From JBMDXB01 sp048594975 (lineage in GTDB: Bacteria > Acidobacteriota > Vicinamibacteria > Vicinamibacterales > 2-12-FULL-66-21), in NCBI GenBank assembly GCA_048594975.1, contig JBMDXQ010000009.1:22188-86187 (forward strand): a stretch of DNA of 64,000 bases, given 5' to 3'. Below the pieces are notes generated by a model. It made no database searches. It saw only the letters and a program-made list of their open reading frames with translations, and was not told where the DNA came from. Made by a program: the position numbers and the translations under genes. The first letter of the stretch is position 1, and every line of letters begins with the position of its first letter. This document shows positions 1 through 7,800 of this stretch, piece by piece.

Positions 1-2
1 GG

Positions 3-464
3 GCTCGCACAGCCGTGGCGAACGTGCTTCGACACGGTCGTCGGTTCGACGAAGGGATCCGGCAAGCGCAGCGGGCTCTCGAGCTCAATCCGAATTTCGG
101 ACGCGCTCATGCCATCCTCGGCCACTGTTATCTCGCGCTAGGACGCCTCGATGCGGCGATCGAGGAGTTCGAAAGGTCGGGTAACAACAGCGGCAACCTG
201 GGGCACGCGTACGCACTGGCCGGCCGCACGACCGAAGCGCGGCGTATCCTACAGACGGTTGAGGAACTTTATGTAACGACTAATGCTGATGCTGCAGAGA
301 TCGCGCGAGTGTACGTAGGTCTGGAGGAGTTCGATCGGGCATTCGAATGGCTGACGCGTGCCGTAGAGGACGGTAGCGGCCAGACTCTCAGAGTCGCTGT
401 CGTATGGGATCCGTTACGTTCGGATCCGCGATTCGCAGAACTATTGCGGAAGGCGGGACTCTGA
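3..464 (+). CDS. TPR-repeat protein, C-terminal part (5' end outside window)
   Basis: The reading frame is already open at the first bases of the window, so this is probably the 3' end of a longer gene; a GTG at 15 is the first possible internal start. The visible part has at least two tetratricopeptide-type helical repeats (ALELNPNFGRAHAILGHCYL, then a similar GNLGHAYALAG unit) and ends in WDPLRSDPRFAELLRKAGL. That ending is typical of acidobacterial TPR proteins, including the C-termini of Ser/Thr kinase-TPR and winged-helix-TPR fusions. TPRs mediate protein contacts. The N-terminal effector domain, if there is one, cannot be seen. It lies on the far side of the integrase region and no partner gene is visible. 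Confidence 0.7.
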   Translation, partial: ARTAVANVLRHGRRFDEGIRQAQRALELNPNFGRAHAILGHCYLALGRLDAAIEEFERSGNNSGNLGHAYALAGRTTEARRILQTVEELYVTTNADAAEIARVYVGLEEFDRAFEWLTRAVEDGSGQTLRVAVVWDPLRSDPRFAELLRKAGL

Positions 465-1497
465 AAACTGACGCCTGCGCGATCTATTGCGCGACGTTCG
501 ACTGACCAGCTGGGCGAGTCGTTAGAATCCGGAGAATCAACGGGCCGAGCTTGAGCGTTCTATGGCATTTCGCCAGTGGCAGGCGAGATGGCAGCGACAC
601 TCAGTCGTTCATCATGCCGGGGGCGCCGAGTCCGGTGCCAAAATGATCCTCATCGGCGCTCAAAAGCAGCTACAAGGGGGGAACGCGAGGGGGAACGCCA
701 CTCCGCGCGAGGTGTTCCCCTCCTCGGATAATCTCAAACCGGTCGAATCGCTGAAAAAGGTTAGGCCTCACTTAAACACCGCTCGCTGGAACTGCAAGAG
801 CGCACGAGAATTATCGACCCCGATCGTCGGGCGGCGCTCTATGCCGCCCGCATCAAATCGCCACCGTCATAGACGCGATCAAGCGTGAACCGTGGCGTGA
901 GCGACCCCGAGTTTTTGACCCCTTGCGCGATTTCGCCCGCGGCCACAGATGGGTCGCTCACGCCACGCTGTCTCTGCAACAGCCGGCCCGTCGGAAATCT
1001 CGGCGACGCCAGAATTTCATCGCGCGTTGTCGGCGTCGATCTGGCTACGAAGCTAGGCGTGCAACCCTCGCTGAATCTGCGCGTCCGTCGGCGGGCCGTC
1101 GACGTCGATTGTGAGGTTCGCGTGCGCGCCGTCAAGGCGCTCCGCGTTGCTCTGCCCGCGCGTGCGCGCGGCTGACGGCCTTGACCGCGGGTCCGCAAAC
1201 CTCTGCGGGCGATTATCGACGGCCCGGGAAAACCACTTGACGACGTGGATCGACGGCGCTATTGTCGAATTCTCTTCGACGGTTGCGTTCGCGCAGCCCC
1301 TTCTGCATCGCCCGATGCGGAGCAACACGAACCGGCGGCCTCAGGTCACGGTTCGTTGTCTTTTCACGACACACTTCCTGGTTGCCATTCGCGCGACGAC
1401 GCGTCCGCGGATCATGCGAACAATCCGACTCTGCGCTCTGACCTCAGGTCATTGCGTCAGACCGGCGTCATGATTCGTCAGTGCCTGGAGGTGCGTC
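465..1497. other. 1 kb without a recognisable gene, island edge
   Basis: Short open frames exist on both strands, for example 562-888 (+) and 1053-1328 (-), but none has a recognisable domain, a convincing ribosome site or a consistent frame. The stretch between the TPR gene and the excisionase/integrase pair looks like eroded mobile-element DNA. It holds one perfect 17-bp inverted repeat (891-907 and 951-967). I see no second copy of the tRNA-Gly 3' end that would mark the other attachment site. Confidence 0.5.
891..967. repeat. Perfect 17-bp inverted repeat
   Basis: CGTGGCGTGAGCGACCC at 891-907 is repeated as its exact reverse complement at 951-967, with 43 bases between. It lies in the geneless stretch beside the integrase. 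It could be a remnant terminal repeat, a protein-binding site or an RNA hairpin; nothing here distinguishes these. Confidence 0.6.
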
Positions 1498-1758
1498 GTG
1501 CGATTCCCTGCCGACAACACTGCAGACAACTTCGGTGGCGGTCGCCCGTCTGCCGGACGTCCTCAGCACTCACTTCCGGTGTTGTTGACGGTCGACGAAG
1601 CCGCCGCGCTCCTGCGGACAACACGACGCGCGATCTACGCGATGATCGAACGTCGCCACCTGCCAGGTGTGATTCGCATTCGTCGACGCGTGCTGTTCCG
1701 CGCGGACGACCTGTTACACTGGCTCGACCAGAAGCGCGCGCCATCGCCGGAGGAGTAA
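1498..1758 (+). CDS. Excisionase-family helix-turn-helix protein
   Basis: The 86-residue product has a MerR/excisionase-type HTH over residues 29-75: LTVDEAAALLRTTRRAIYAMI, a short wing, then RRVLFRADDLLHWL. This is the usual form of Xis/AlpA-like proteins that bind element ends and set the direction of recombination. The GTG start at 1498 has a strong ribosome site, GGAGG at 1487-1491, six bases upstream. The integrase gene starts 6 bases after its stop, which is the common Xis-Int order. The family call is good; the role in excision is inferred from the neighbour. Confidence 0.75.
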   Translation: MRFPADNTADNFGGGRPSAGRPQHSLPVLLTVDEAAALLRTTRRAIYAMIERRHLPGVIRIRRRVLFRADDLLHWLDQKRAPSPEE

Positions 1759-1764
1759 ACGGCG

Positions 1765-2906
1765 ATGAGCACGACGGTACGACCGTACAAAGCTGGCGGC
1801 TGGGAGGCGGATATCACTATCCGGCTTCCCGACGGCTCACTTTATCGAGAGCGGAAACGCGCGTCCCGCTTCTCGAAGTCGGCGGCGCAACGATGGGCGC
1901 AGGATCGCGAACGATATCTGCTCCAGCATGGCCCGCCGACGGCAAAGAGGGAGGTGCCCACATTCGAAACATTCGCGCCGAGATTCGTCGACGGTCACGC
2001 GCGGGCGAACCGTCACAAGCCGAGCGGCATTCACACGATCGAATCCATCCTTCGATGGCATCTCGTTCCAACGCTCGGCCCCAAGCGTCTCGACGCGATC
2101 ACGAATGAGCAGGTGCAAAGCTGAAGCTGGCGTTAACACACCGTGCCCCGAAGACCGTGAACAATGTGCTGACCGTGTTGAGCACGTTGCTGAAGAAAGC
2201 GATCGAATGGGGCGAGCTCGAGCGGCTGCCGTGCGCGATCAAGTTGCTGCCCAATCCGAAGAAGACGATGGGGTTCCACGACTTCGATCAGTACGAACGG
2301 CTGTTGGCAGCTGCGCGCAGGCGCGGCACCGAGACGTACGTGATGGTGTTGCTGGGCGGCGATGCAGGCTTGCGGCTGGGTGAGATCCTGGCGCTCGAGT
2401 GGCGCGACATCGAGCTGTCGTCGCGTCGACTCAGCGTTCAGCGATCCGACTGGCTCGATCACGTCACTGTGCCGAAGGGCGGACGGTCACGCCAGCTGCC
2501 GATGACTCGGCGAGTGACTGCCGCCCTGAAGAACGCACGGCACTTGCGATCAGATCGCGTGCTGTGTCTGTCCGATGGGTCAGCGATGACGCGGGATCGC
2601 GTGATTAAGGCCGTGCGCGGCGCCCAGCGCCTCGCGGGGATCGAGCAGGGTGTGCACATCCTTCGACACACATTCTGTTCGCACCTGGCGATGAAGGGGG
2701 CGCCCGCGCGGGCCATCCAGGAACTGGCCGGCCACGCGGACCTCTCGACGACGCAGCGCTACATGCACCTGAGTCCGGCGGCAACGGAAGACGCGATCCG
2801 TTTGCTCGACGGACGGGAGTGCGGGGTCCCTGATCTCGAAACGTTTGGAGATATTTTGGACACCCGGAATACGACCAAGGAAAGTACTTGCGAGAAAAGA
2901 AGTTAG
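1765..2906 (+). pseudogene. Tyrosine-recombinase integrase, interrupted by one frameshift
   Basis: The first frame (1765-2124) encodes an integrase N-terminal arm and the start of a core-binding domain, ending NEQVQS-stop. The protein continues one base back in another frame, open from about 2118 through 2906, as LKLALTHRAPKTVNNVLTVL and on through a complete catalytic domain. The active-site residues are all visible: Arg in GLRLGEILALEW, Lys in VPKGGRSR, HILRH, AGHADLST and the nucleophile Tyr in QRYMHLSP. Restoring one A in the run at 2117-2119 would join the frames exactly, so this is either a one-base deletion or an assembly error. The stop codon lies 3 bases from the 3' end of tRNA-Gly, the usual target position for this class. 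Confidence 0.8.
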
Positions 2907-2909
2907 TGG

Positions 2910-2980
2910 AGCGGGCTACGGGGATCGAACCCGTCTAACTGGCTTGGGAAGCCAGGGCATTACCACTATGCTAAGCCCGC
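2910..2980 (-). tRNA. tRNA-Gly (CCC)
   Basis: Read on the minus strand, the sequence folds as a cloverleaf with a 7-bp acceptor (GCGGGCT/AGCCCGC), the anticodon arm CTGGC-TTCCCAA-GCCAG and the T-arm ACGGG-TTCGATC-CCCGT. The anticodon is CCC, decoding GGG. The discriminator base is T and CCA is not encoded. Its 3' end faces the integrase gene 3 bases away, which makes this tRNA the likely attachment site of the element to the left. Confidence 0.95.
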
Positions 2981-3043
2981 GTCCGGCGGCCGGCGCGGTT
3001 GGTGACCGCCCTTCCTTTTTACCACATCGGACGCCGCCACGGC

Positions 3044-4399
3044 TCAGGTGCGGATGAACTCCAGCACCTCGTCGCGTTTGAGCGCCATCAACTCCGGCGT
3101 GGTGGCCTCCAGGTTCAGCCGCAGCATCGGCTCGGTATTCGACGGCCGCACGTTGAAGTGCCAGTCGGGAAACTCGCCCGACACGCCGTCGAGCATGTAG
3201 ACGTTCCCGGTCGAATACTTCGCCGCGAGCGCGTCGATCTTCTCCTGCACGGCGCGCATGTCGCTCACCCGCGTGTTGATCTCGCCGGAAATGAAGTACT
3301 TCTCGCGCAGCGGCGCCAGCAGCTCGGCCAGCGTCTGGGCCTTGCGCGACATCAGCTCGAGGATCAGCAGCGCCGGGATGAACCCGTTGTCGGCGTAGAA
3401 ATTGTCCCGGAAGTAGTAGTGGCCGGTGACCTCGCCGCCGAAGATCGCCCCCTCCTCGCGCATGCGGCGCTTGAAGAACGCATGGCCGACGCGGTTCATC
3501 AGCGCCGTCCCGCCGTACTTCGCGACGATGTCCTTGACCGCATAGCTCGCACGCACGTCGTAGACCACCTTCGCGCCGGGGTGCTTGATCAGGAACGCCT
3601 CGGCCAGCAGCGCCGTCACGAAGTCGCCGGCGATGAACTCGCCGGCCCCGTCGATGAAGAAGCAGCGGTCGGCGTCGCCGTCCCAGGCGATGCCGATGTC
3701 CGCCTTCTCCTGCACGACCCGCGCGACGATGTCGCGCCGGTTCTCCTCGATGAGCGGGTTCGCCTCGTGGTTGGGGAACGTGCCGTCCACCTCGAAGCAC
3801 AGCTCGATTGTCCGGCAGGGCAGCTCCGCGAACAACTTCGGGGCCACCATGCCGGCGATCCCGTTGCCGGCGTCGAGCACGACCTTGAACGGCTTGATGA
3901 TCGACGGATCGATGAACGACATCACGTGCTTCACGTAGTCGTCGAAGACCTCCATCTGCGACTGCCGGCCGGGGGCCGCCGCCGGCGGCGGTAACGTGCC
4001 CGCCTCGATCGTGTCGCGGATGTCGCCGATGCCGGCGTCGCCGCTGAGCGGGAACGCCTCGCGGCGAACCAGCTTGATGCCGTTGTACTCCTTGGGGTTG
4101 TGCGAGGCGGTGATCTGCGCGCCGCCGTCGTGGCCGTCGCGAGCGACCGCGAAGTACATCATGTCGGTGCCGAGCATGCCGTAGTCGACGACGTCGGCGC
4201 CCTGCTCGCGCGCGCCGTCGGCGAACGCTGCCGCCACCGACGGGGAGGAGAGGCGCATGTCGCGTGAGACCGCGATGCGCTTCGCTCCCAGGTAGGCGAC
4301 GAACCCGCGGCCGATCAGCCGCGCCGCCTCCTCGTTGATCTCGGCGGGATAGAGCCCGCGGACGTCGTACGCCTTGAAGATGGAACGATTGATCGTCAT
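3044..4399 (-). CDS. Phosphomannomutase/phosphoglucomutase
   Basis: This 451-residue protein of the alpha-D-phosphohexomutase superfamily interconverts hexose 6-phosphate and hexose 1-phosphate in the cytoplasm through a phosphoserine intermediate. The phosphoserine loop is ITASHNPKEYNG (Ser99). The metal-binding loop DGDADRCFF lies near residue 240, the sugar-binding loop is GGEVTGHYYF, and the C-terminal phosphate-binding loop is RPSNTEPMLR. Length is normal for bacterial PMM/PGM enzymes. Its start overlaps the stop of the upstream nucleotidyltransferase gene by 4 bases, so the two are translationally coupled and very likely work in sequence to make an NDP-hexose, plausibly GDP-mannose, for surface polysaccharide. 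Mannose versus glucose specificity cannot be settled from motifs. Confidence 0.92.
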   Translation of the reverse strand: MTINRSIFKAYDVRGLYPAEINEEAARLIGRGFVAYLGAKRIAVSRDMRLSSPSVAAAFADGAREQGADVVDYGMLGTDMMYFAVARDGHDGGAQITASHNPKEYNGIKLVRREAFPLSGDAGIGDIRDTIEAGTLPPPAAAPGRQSQMEVFDDYVKHVMSFIDPSIIKPFKVVLDAGNGIAGMVAPKLFAELPCRTIELCFEVDGTFPNHEANPLIEENRRDIVARVVQEKADIGIAWDGDADRCFFIDGAGEFIAGDFVTALLAEAFLIKHPGAKVVYDVRASYAVKDIVAKYGGTALMNRVGHAFFKRRMREEGAIFGGEVTGHYYFRDNFYADNGFIPALLILELMSRKAQTLAELLAPLREKYFISGEINTRVSDMRAVQEKIDALAAKYSTGNVYMLDGVSGEFPDWHFNVRPSNTEPMLRLNLEATTPELMALKRDEVLEFIRT

Positions 4400-5454
4400 A
4401 GCCTGCTGTAGTCGGTCACGACCGTCTTGTCGCCGAGCACCACCGCCGACTCGATTGCGGCGTTGCGCCCGATGTGGCAGTTACGCCCCATGATCGATCC
4501 GCGCACGATCGCTTCGCGGCCGATCCAGCTGTTGGGCCAGATGATGGAGCCCTCGACCACCGCCTGCTCGTCCACGTGCGTCTGCCGGCCGATGACGGTA
4601 TAGGGCATGACCCGGGTGCCGGACTTCAGCACCACGCCCTCGTCCACGAAACACGGGCCGTGGATGTGGACCCCATCGTCCACCTTCGCCTGCGGGCTGA
4701 TCCACGCGGTGGGCGCGGCCGTGCCGGCGAAGGGCGGAGCGGAGTACTCGCCGTCCATGATGTCGCGGTGCACCTGCAAGTACTTCGCCGGGGTCCCGAT
4801 GTCGATCCAATAGCCCTCGTAGACGTAGGCGACAAACGTCTCCTTCCGCTGGATGAGCGACGGGAAGTAGCTGCGCTCGATCGACCAGGCCGTGTCCCGG
4901 GGAATGCGGTCGAAGGTCTCCGGCTCGAGCACATAGATGCCGGCGTTGATGGTGTTGACGGTGATCTCGTCGTCGCCGGGCTTCTCGAGGAAGTCGACGA
5001 CGTTGCCCTCCCGGTCGGTCTTGACCAGGCCGTAGGCGCGCGGGTTCTCGACCGGCGTCAGCACGATCGTCGCCCGCGCCCTGCGCTCGCGGTGCAGCCG
5101 GAGGACTGCCCCGATGTCCACCTGGGTGAGGACGTCGCCGTTGAAGACGATGACCGATTCGGTGAGCGAGTCGCCGGCGTAGCGTACCGCGCCGGCGGTC
5201 CCGAGCGGCTGCGGCTCGACGACATAGCGCAGCTTGAGGCCGAGGCCCTCGCCCTCGCCGAAGATCTCCTCGATACGCCGCGGCTGGTAGTTGAGGCTCA
5301 GGATCGCTTCGTCGATCTCCGGGACCTGGCGGAGCAGGTCGAGCTGATAGTAGAGGAACGGCCGGTTGAAGATCGGGACGATTGGCTTGGGCGTGTGCAC
5401 CGTCAGCGGGCGCAGCCGCGTGCCCTTGCCGCCCGCCAGCAGAATGGCCTTCAT
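4396..5454 (-). CDS. NDP-sugar pyrophosphorylase (mannose-1-phosphate guanylyltransferase type)
   Basis: The 352-residue nucleotidyltransferase begins MKAILLAGGKGTRLRPLT, the signature nucleotide-binding loop, followed by KPIVP and the metal-binding region VIVFNGDVL. From about residue 250 it carries left-handed beta-helix hexapeptide repeats (WISPQAKVDDGVHIHGPCFV and similar), as in ManC/GMPP-like two-domain enzymes. It should transfer a nucleoside monophosphate to a hexose 1-phosphate. The phosphohexomutase gene directly downstream, with 4-base overlap, supplies that substrate. Guanylyltransferase is the best guess; glucose-1-phosphate thymidylyl- or adenylyltransferase are alternatives. 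It is divergent from pgsA. Confidence 0.85.
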   Translation of the reverse strand: MKAILLAGGKGTRLRPLTVHTPKPIVPIFNRPFLYYQLDLLRQVPEIDEAILSLNYQPRRIEEIFGEGEGLGLKLRYVVEPQPLGTAGAVRYAGDSLTESVIVFNGDVLTQVDIGAVLRLHRERRARATIVLTPVENPRAYGLVKTDREGNVVDFLEKPGDDEITVNTINAGIYVLEPETFDRIPRDTAWSIERSYFPSLIQRKETFVAYVYEGYWIDIGTPAKYLQVHRDIMDGEYSAPPFAGTAAPTAWISPQAKVDDGVHIHGPCFVDEGVVLKSGTRVMPYTVIGRQTHVDEQAVVEGSIIWPNSWIGREAIVRGSIMGRNCHIGRNAAIESAVVLGDKTVVTDYSRL

Positions 5455-5531
5455 GACAATCAGTGATCATACCCACGGTTCGAGGACGGATCCAATCGGG
5501 AAAACGCCGCGAGGCGGCGTGCTGTGGCAGA

Positions 5532-6131
5532 ATGTCGGCGGTGGTGAACCTTCCCAACGCCCTGACGCTGGGCCGCATCTTCCTGATCCCGCTGCTCGTC
5601 GTGGTGCTGCTCACGAAGTTCGAGGGCCGGATGATCCTCGGCGTCCCGAAGGAGTTCGTCGGCGCGGCGATCTTCGGCCTGGCGTCGTTCACCGACTGGC
5701 TCGACGGCTACCTCGCGCGGCGGCGCAAACAGATCACCGTGCTCGGGCAGCTGATGGATCCGCTCGCCGACAAGCTGCTGGTCACGGCCGCGCTGGTGTC
5801 GCTGGTGCAGCTCGACGTGGCGCAGGGGTGGATGGTGGCGGTGATCCTGGGGCGCGAGTTCGCGGTCACGGTGCTGCGCAGCATCGCGCACGCGCGCGGC
5901 ATCGTGATCGCGGCGTCACCGCTCGGCAAGTTCAAGATGGCGGCCGAGGTCGCGGCGATCCTCGCGCTCATCCTCGGCCGCGATCACCTGCAGCAGTTCT
6001 TCGTCCTGGGCACCATCGCGCTCTGGGTGGCGATGGTCACCGCGGTGATCTCCGGGATCGAGTACTACCGCCGCTTCAGCCACGAGATCGTCGCGTCCCC
6101 GGCGCGCAGCCAACTGCCGGTCGGGAAATAG
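5532..6131 (+). CDS. pgsA: CDP-diacylglycerol-glycerol-3-phosphate 3-phosphatidyltransferase
   Basis: PgsA makes phosphatidylglycerophosphate, the committed step to phosphatidylglycerol and cardiolipin, in the inner membrane. The CDP-alcohol phosphatidyltransferase motif DGYLARRRKQITVLGQLMD continues with PLAD and has all the conserved Asp, Gly, Ala and Arg positions. Several hydrophobic helices follow, including one ending near IEYYRRF. I chose the ATG at 5532 (MSAVVNLPNALTLGR, 199 residues) because the family begins at the NLPNxLTxxR motif; the open frame runs back to 5463 but that extension looks non-coding. The gene is divergent from the nucleotidyltransferase gene. Its stop codon is immediately followed by a palindromic repeat. 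Confidence 0.93.
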   Translation: MSAVVNLPNALTLGRIFLIPLLVVVLLTKFEGRMILGVPKEFVGAAIFGLASFTDWLDGYLARRRKQITVLGQLMDPLADKLLVTAALVSLVQLDVAQGWMVAVILGREFAVTVLRSIAHARGIVIAASPLGKFKMAAEVAAILALILGRDHLQQFFVLGTIALWVAMVTAVISGIEYYRRFSHEIVASPARSQLPVGK

Positions 6132-6235
6132 GGACAGACGTCAGATCGTGTGTCTTGCACGAATCCCATTCGGCGAAGACATCCGCGCGCTATCCGCTCC
6201 GGACTCATTCCTGCAGGAAACAAGATCCGCCCCTA
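6129..6235. repeat. Palindromic repeat family A, copy 1, between convergent genes
   Basis: The sequence between pgsA and the converging minus-strand gene is an imperfect palindrome. The left arm (6138-6161) has the core TCAGATCGTGTGTCTTGCAC. The right arm (6211-6235), read on the minus strand, has the core GGGGCGGATCTTGTTTCCTG. Each arm begins with TAGGG, so both neighbouring stop codons (6129-6131 and 6233-6235) belong to the element. A related copy sits at 18256-18368. Confidence 0.6.
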
Positions 6236-7000
6236 CTTGTGGAGGGCGACCTGGTCGCCGACCCTGATGGCGTCGCGCGAGCGGTCGATCCGGATCAGCG
6301 ACGTGTCGCGGTCCACGACAAGTGCGGTCGCCTCGCCGACGCGCACCACCGGGCCCGTCCGGTCGACCGTCACGCGGAAGATCGTCACCCGCTGCCCGGG
6401 CCGGACGCCGTGGTAGCTCCCGCGGTCGACCACCATCCGGTCGCCGGTGGCGCCCATCTGCCGCCGCTCGTCGCCGAGCACGATGACGCCGGCAGCCGCG
6501 TAGTCCGGTGCGCCGGCAGCCGCGGCGACGGGCACGACCGGCCGCACGAACGGGTCGAGATAGTCGCCCGTCATCACCCCGTCGCACGCGTCCGTGATGG
6601 TCGCGATGGCAGTGTTCGCCTGGACCTCCAGTACTCTGACCCAGGCCGCGGTGTGGATGCTGACCGGCGTGTAGCCCGAGACGGGCTCGGCCAGCTGGTC
6701 GTGCACCACGCGGCGGACGAAGTACTCCTGGCCGACACGCAGCCCCTGCGCCGAGCCGGAGCCCAGGACAACCGACTCTGCGATGCCGAAGAGTGCCTTG
6801 CGCTCGTCCTGCCCGCCGAGCACGCGCAGCGAAGGGGCCGGCGGGAGGATCGACGCCTGAGGGCTGCACGCGATCTCGCGCGACAGATCTCGCGCCATCG
6901 CCGGCTGCGGCGGTTCCTGCGCCGAGATCGGTGCGAGGAGAGCCACCGCCAGCCACGCCGCCGTGCCGGTCGACGCCGGACGCCGAATGCCATTGGTCAT
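6233..7000 (-). CDS. Secreted protein of unknown function, last gene of the def-bamD run
   Basis: The 255-residue product has a signal-peptide-like N-terminus (basic residues, then TAAWLAVALLAPISAQ). The mature part contains two similar beta-rich segments, GSAQGLRVGQEYFVRRVV and DRGSYHGVRPGQRVTIFRV, resembling the surface-domain repeats of acidobacterial lipoprotein- and FlgT-type exported proteins. I do not recognise a named family. The start at 7000 is fixed by a 4-base ATGA overlap with the bamD-like gene, which suggests coupled translation and perhaps an envelope role alongside BamD. The stop codon lies inside the palindromic repeat that separates it from pgsA. Confidence 0.7.
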   Translation of the reverse strand: MTNGIRRPASTGTAAWLAVALLAPISAQEPPQPAMARDLSREIACSPQASILPPAPSLRVLGGQDERKALFGIAESVVLGSGSAQGLRVGQEYFVRRVVHDQLAEPVSGYTPVSIHTAAWVRVLEVQANTAIATITDACDGVMTGDYLDPFVRPVVPVAAAAGAPDYAAAGVIVLGDERRQMGATGDRMVVDRGSYHGVRPGQRVTIFRVTVDRTGPVVRVGEATALVVDRDTSLIRIDRSRDAIRVGDQVALHK

Positions 7001-7800
7001 TGCTGCCCTCCCGTCTTCTTCGCCGCCAGCTGCGCGCGGATCTCCTCGGCCTGCTTCTTCGCCTCCTCCAGGTGCTCGCTCTGTTCGAACTCCTGGATCA
7101 GCCGGTCGAGAAAAGGAAGCGCCTCGGCGGGCCGCTGGATCTTCAACAGGCTTTGCGCCAGGTAGAAGTACACCTCGTCGCGGTGGGTGTATTCCGGGTC
7201 GTCGCGCAGGATCGACTGGAGCCGGTCGATCGCGCCCGGATACCAGCGCTGCGTCCGGTAGTAGAAGTACCCCACGCGGTACTCCGACATGCTGAGCCGG
7301 TCGCGCGCCTCGCGCAGCCGCTTCTTGGCTTCCTCGAAGAGCGGCCTGCCCGGGTAGCGCTGAAGGTAGGTCGTGAATTCCTGGATGGCGTTCTTCGTGT
7401 CGGTCTGGTCGCGCTCCGGCCCGCGCATCTGCCGGAAGTAGGCCATGCCCAGCTGGAACTGCGCGTAGTGCGCGCGTTCGTGCGTCGGGTAGAACGCCAG
7501 GAACTCGCGGTACTCGTTGATCGCCAGCACGTAGGCCTCGGCGGTGTTCTCGCCGAGGAAGCTGTCGCCGATGCCGAGCTTCGCGTCGGCGCGGTGGGTG
7601 CTCTGCGGGTAGCCGTCCATCAGCGTGCGGAAGAACTCGCGCGCGGTCAGCCACCGCTTCCGGTCGAGCGCCTCGTTGCCGCGCTCGAAGAGGAACTTGT
7701 CCGGCTCCAGCGTGCCTTCCGGCACGCGCGTGCCGCGTGAGGCGCAGGCCGCGCCGCAGACGAGGAGCGCAACGACGAGCAGGCCTGCGGCGGCCCTCAT
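6997..7800 (-). CDS. bamD: BamD-like outer membrane assembly lipoprotein
   Basis: The 267-residue protein has a lipoprotein signal (MRAAAGLLVVALLVCGAAC, lipobox Cys near residue 19) and then tandem TPR-like repeats of the YfiO/BamD type: FERGNEALDRKRWLTAREFF, INEYREFLAFYPTHERAHYA, IQEFTTYLQRYPG and further units. BamD anchors the BAM complex, which folds beta-barrel proteins into the outer membrane. The start at 7800 is chosen because it gives the lipoprotein signal and an ATGA overlap with the epimerase gene; an in-frame ATG at 7830 would add ten residues that fit no signal peptide. The C-terminus is rich in Lys/Glu/Ala. A generic envelope TPR lipoprotein is the main alternative. Confidence 0.82.
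   Translation of the reverse strand: MRAAAGLLVVALLVCGAACASRGTRVPEGTLEPDKFLFERGNEALDRKRWLTAREFFRTLMDGYPQSTHRADAKLGIGDSFLGENTAEAYVLAINEYREFLAFYPTHERAHYAQFQLGMAYFRQMRGPERDQTDTKNAIQEFTTYLQRYPGRPLFEEAKKRLREARDRLSMSEYRVGYFYYRTQRWYPGAIDRLQSILRDDPEYTHRDEVYFYLAQSLLKIQRPAEALPFLDRLIQEFEQSEHLEEAKKQAEEIRAQLAAKKTGGQQ

Noticed and set aside
562..888. 108-codon frame in the geneless stretch
   Set aside because: No domain, no ribosome site, unusual composition and overlap with other equally poor frames.
1..1497. Second attachment site matching the tRNA-Gly 3' end
   Set aside because: I looked for GGGATCGAACCCGT-like sequence left of the integrase and found none, so the far element end must lie outside the window or be lost.
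2116..2124. Programmed -1 frameshift in the integrase
   Set aside because: The site GCAAAGC is not a recognised slippery heptamer and no downstream structure was evident; a one-base deletion is simpler.
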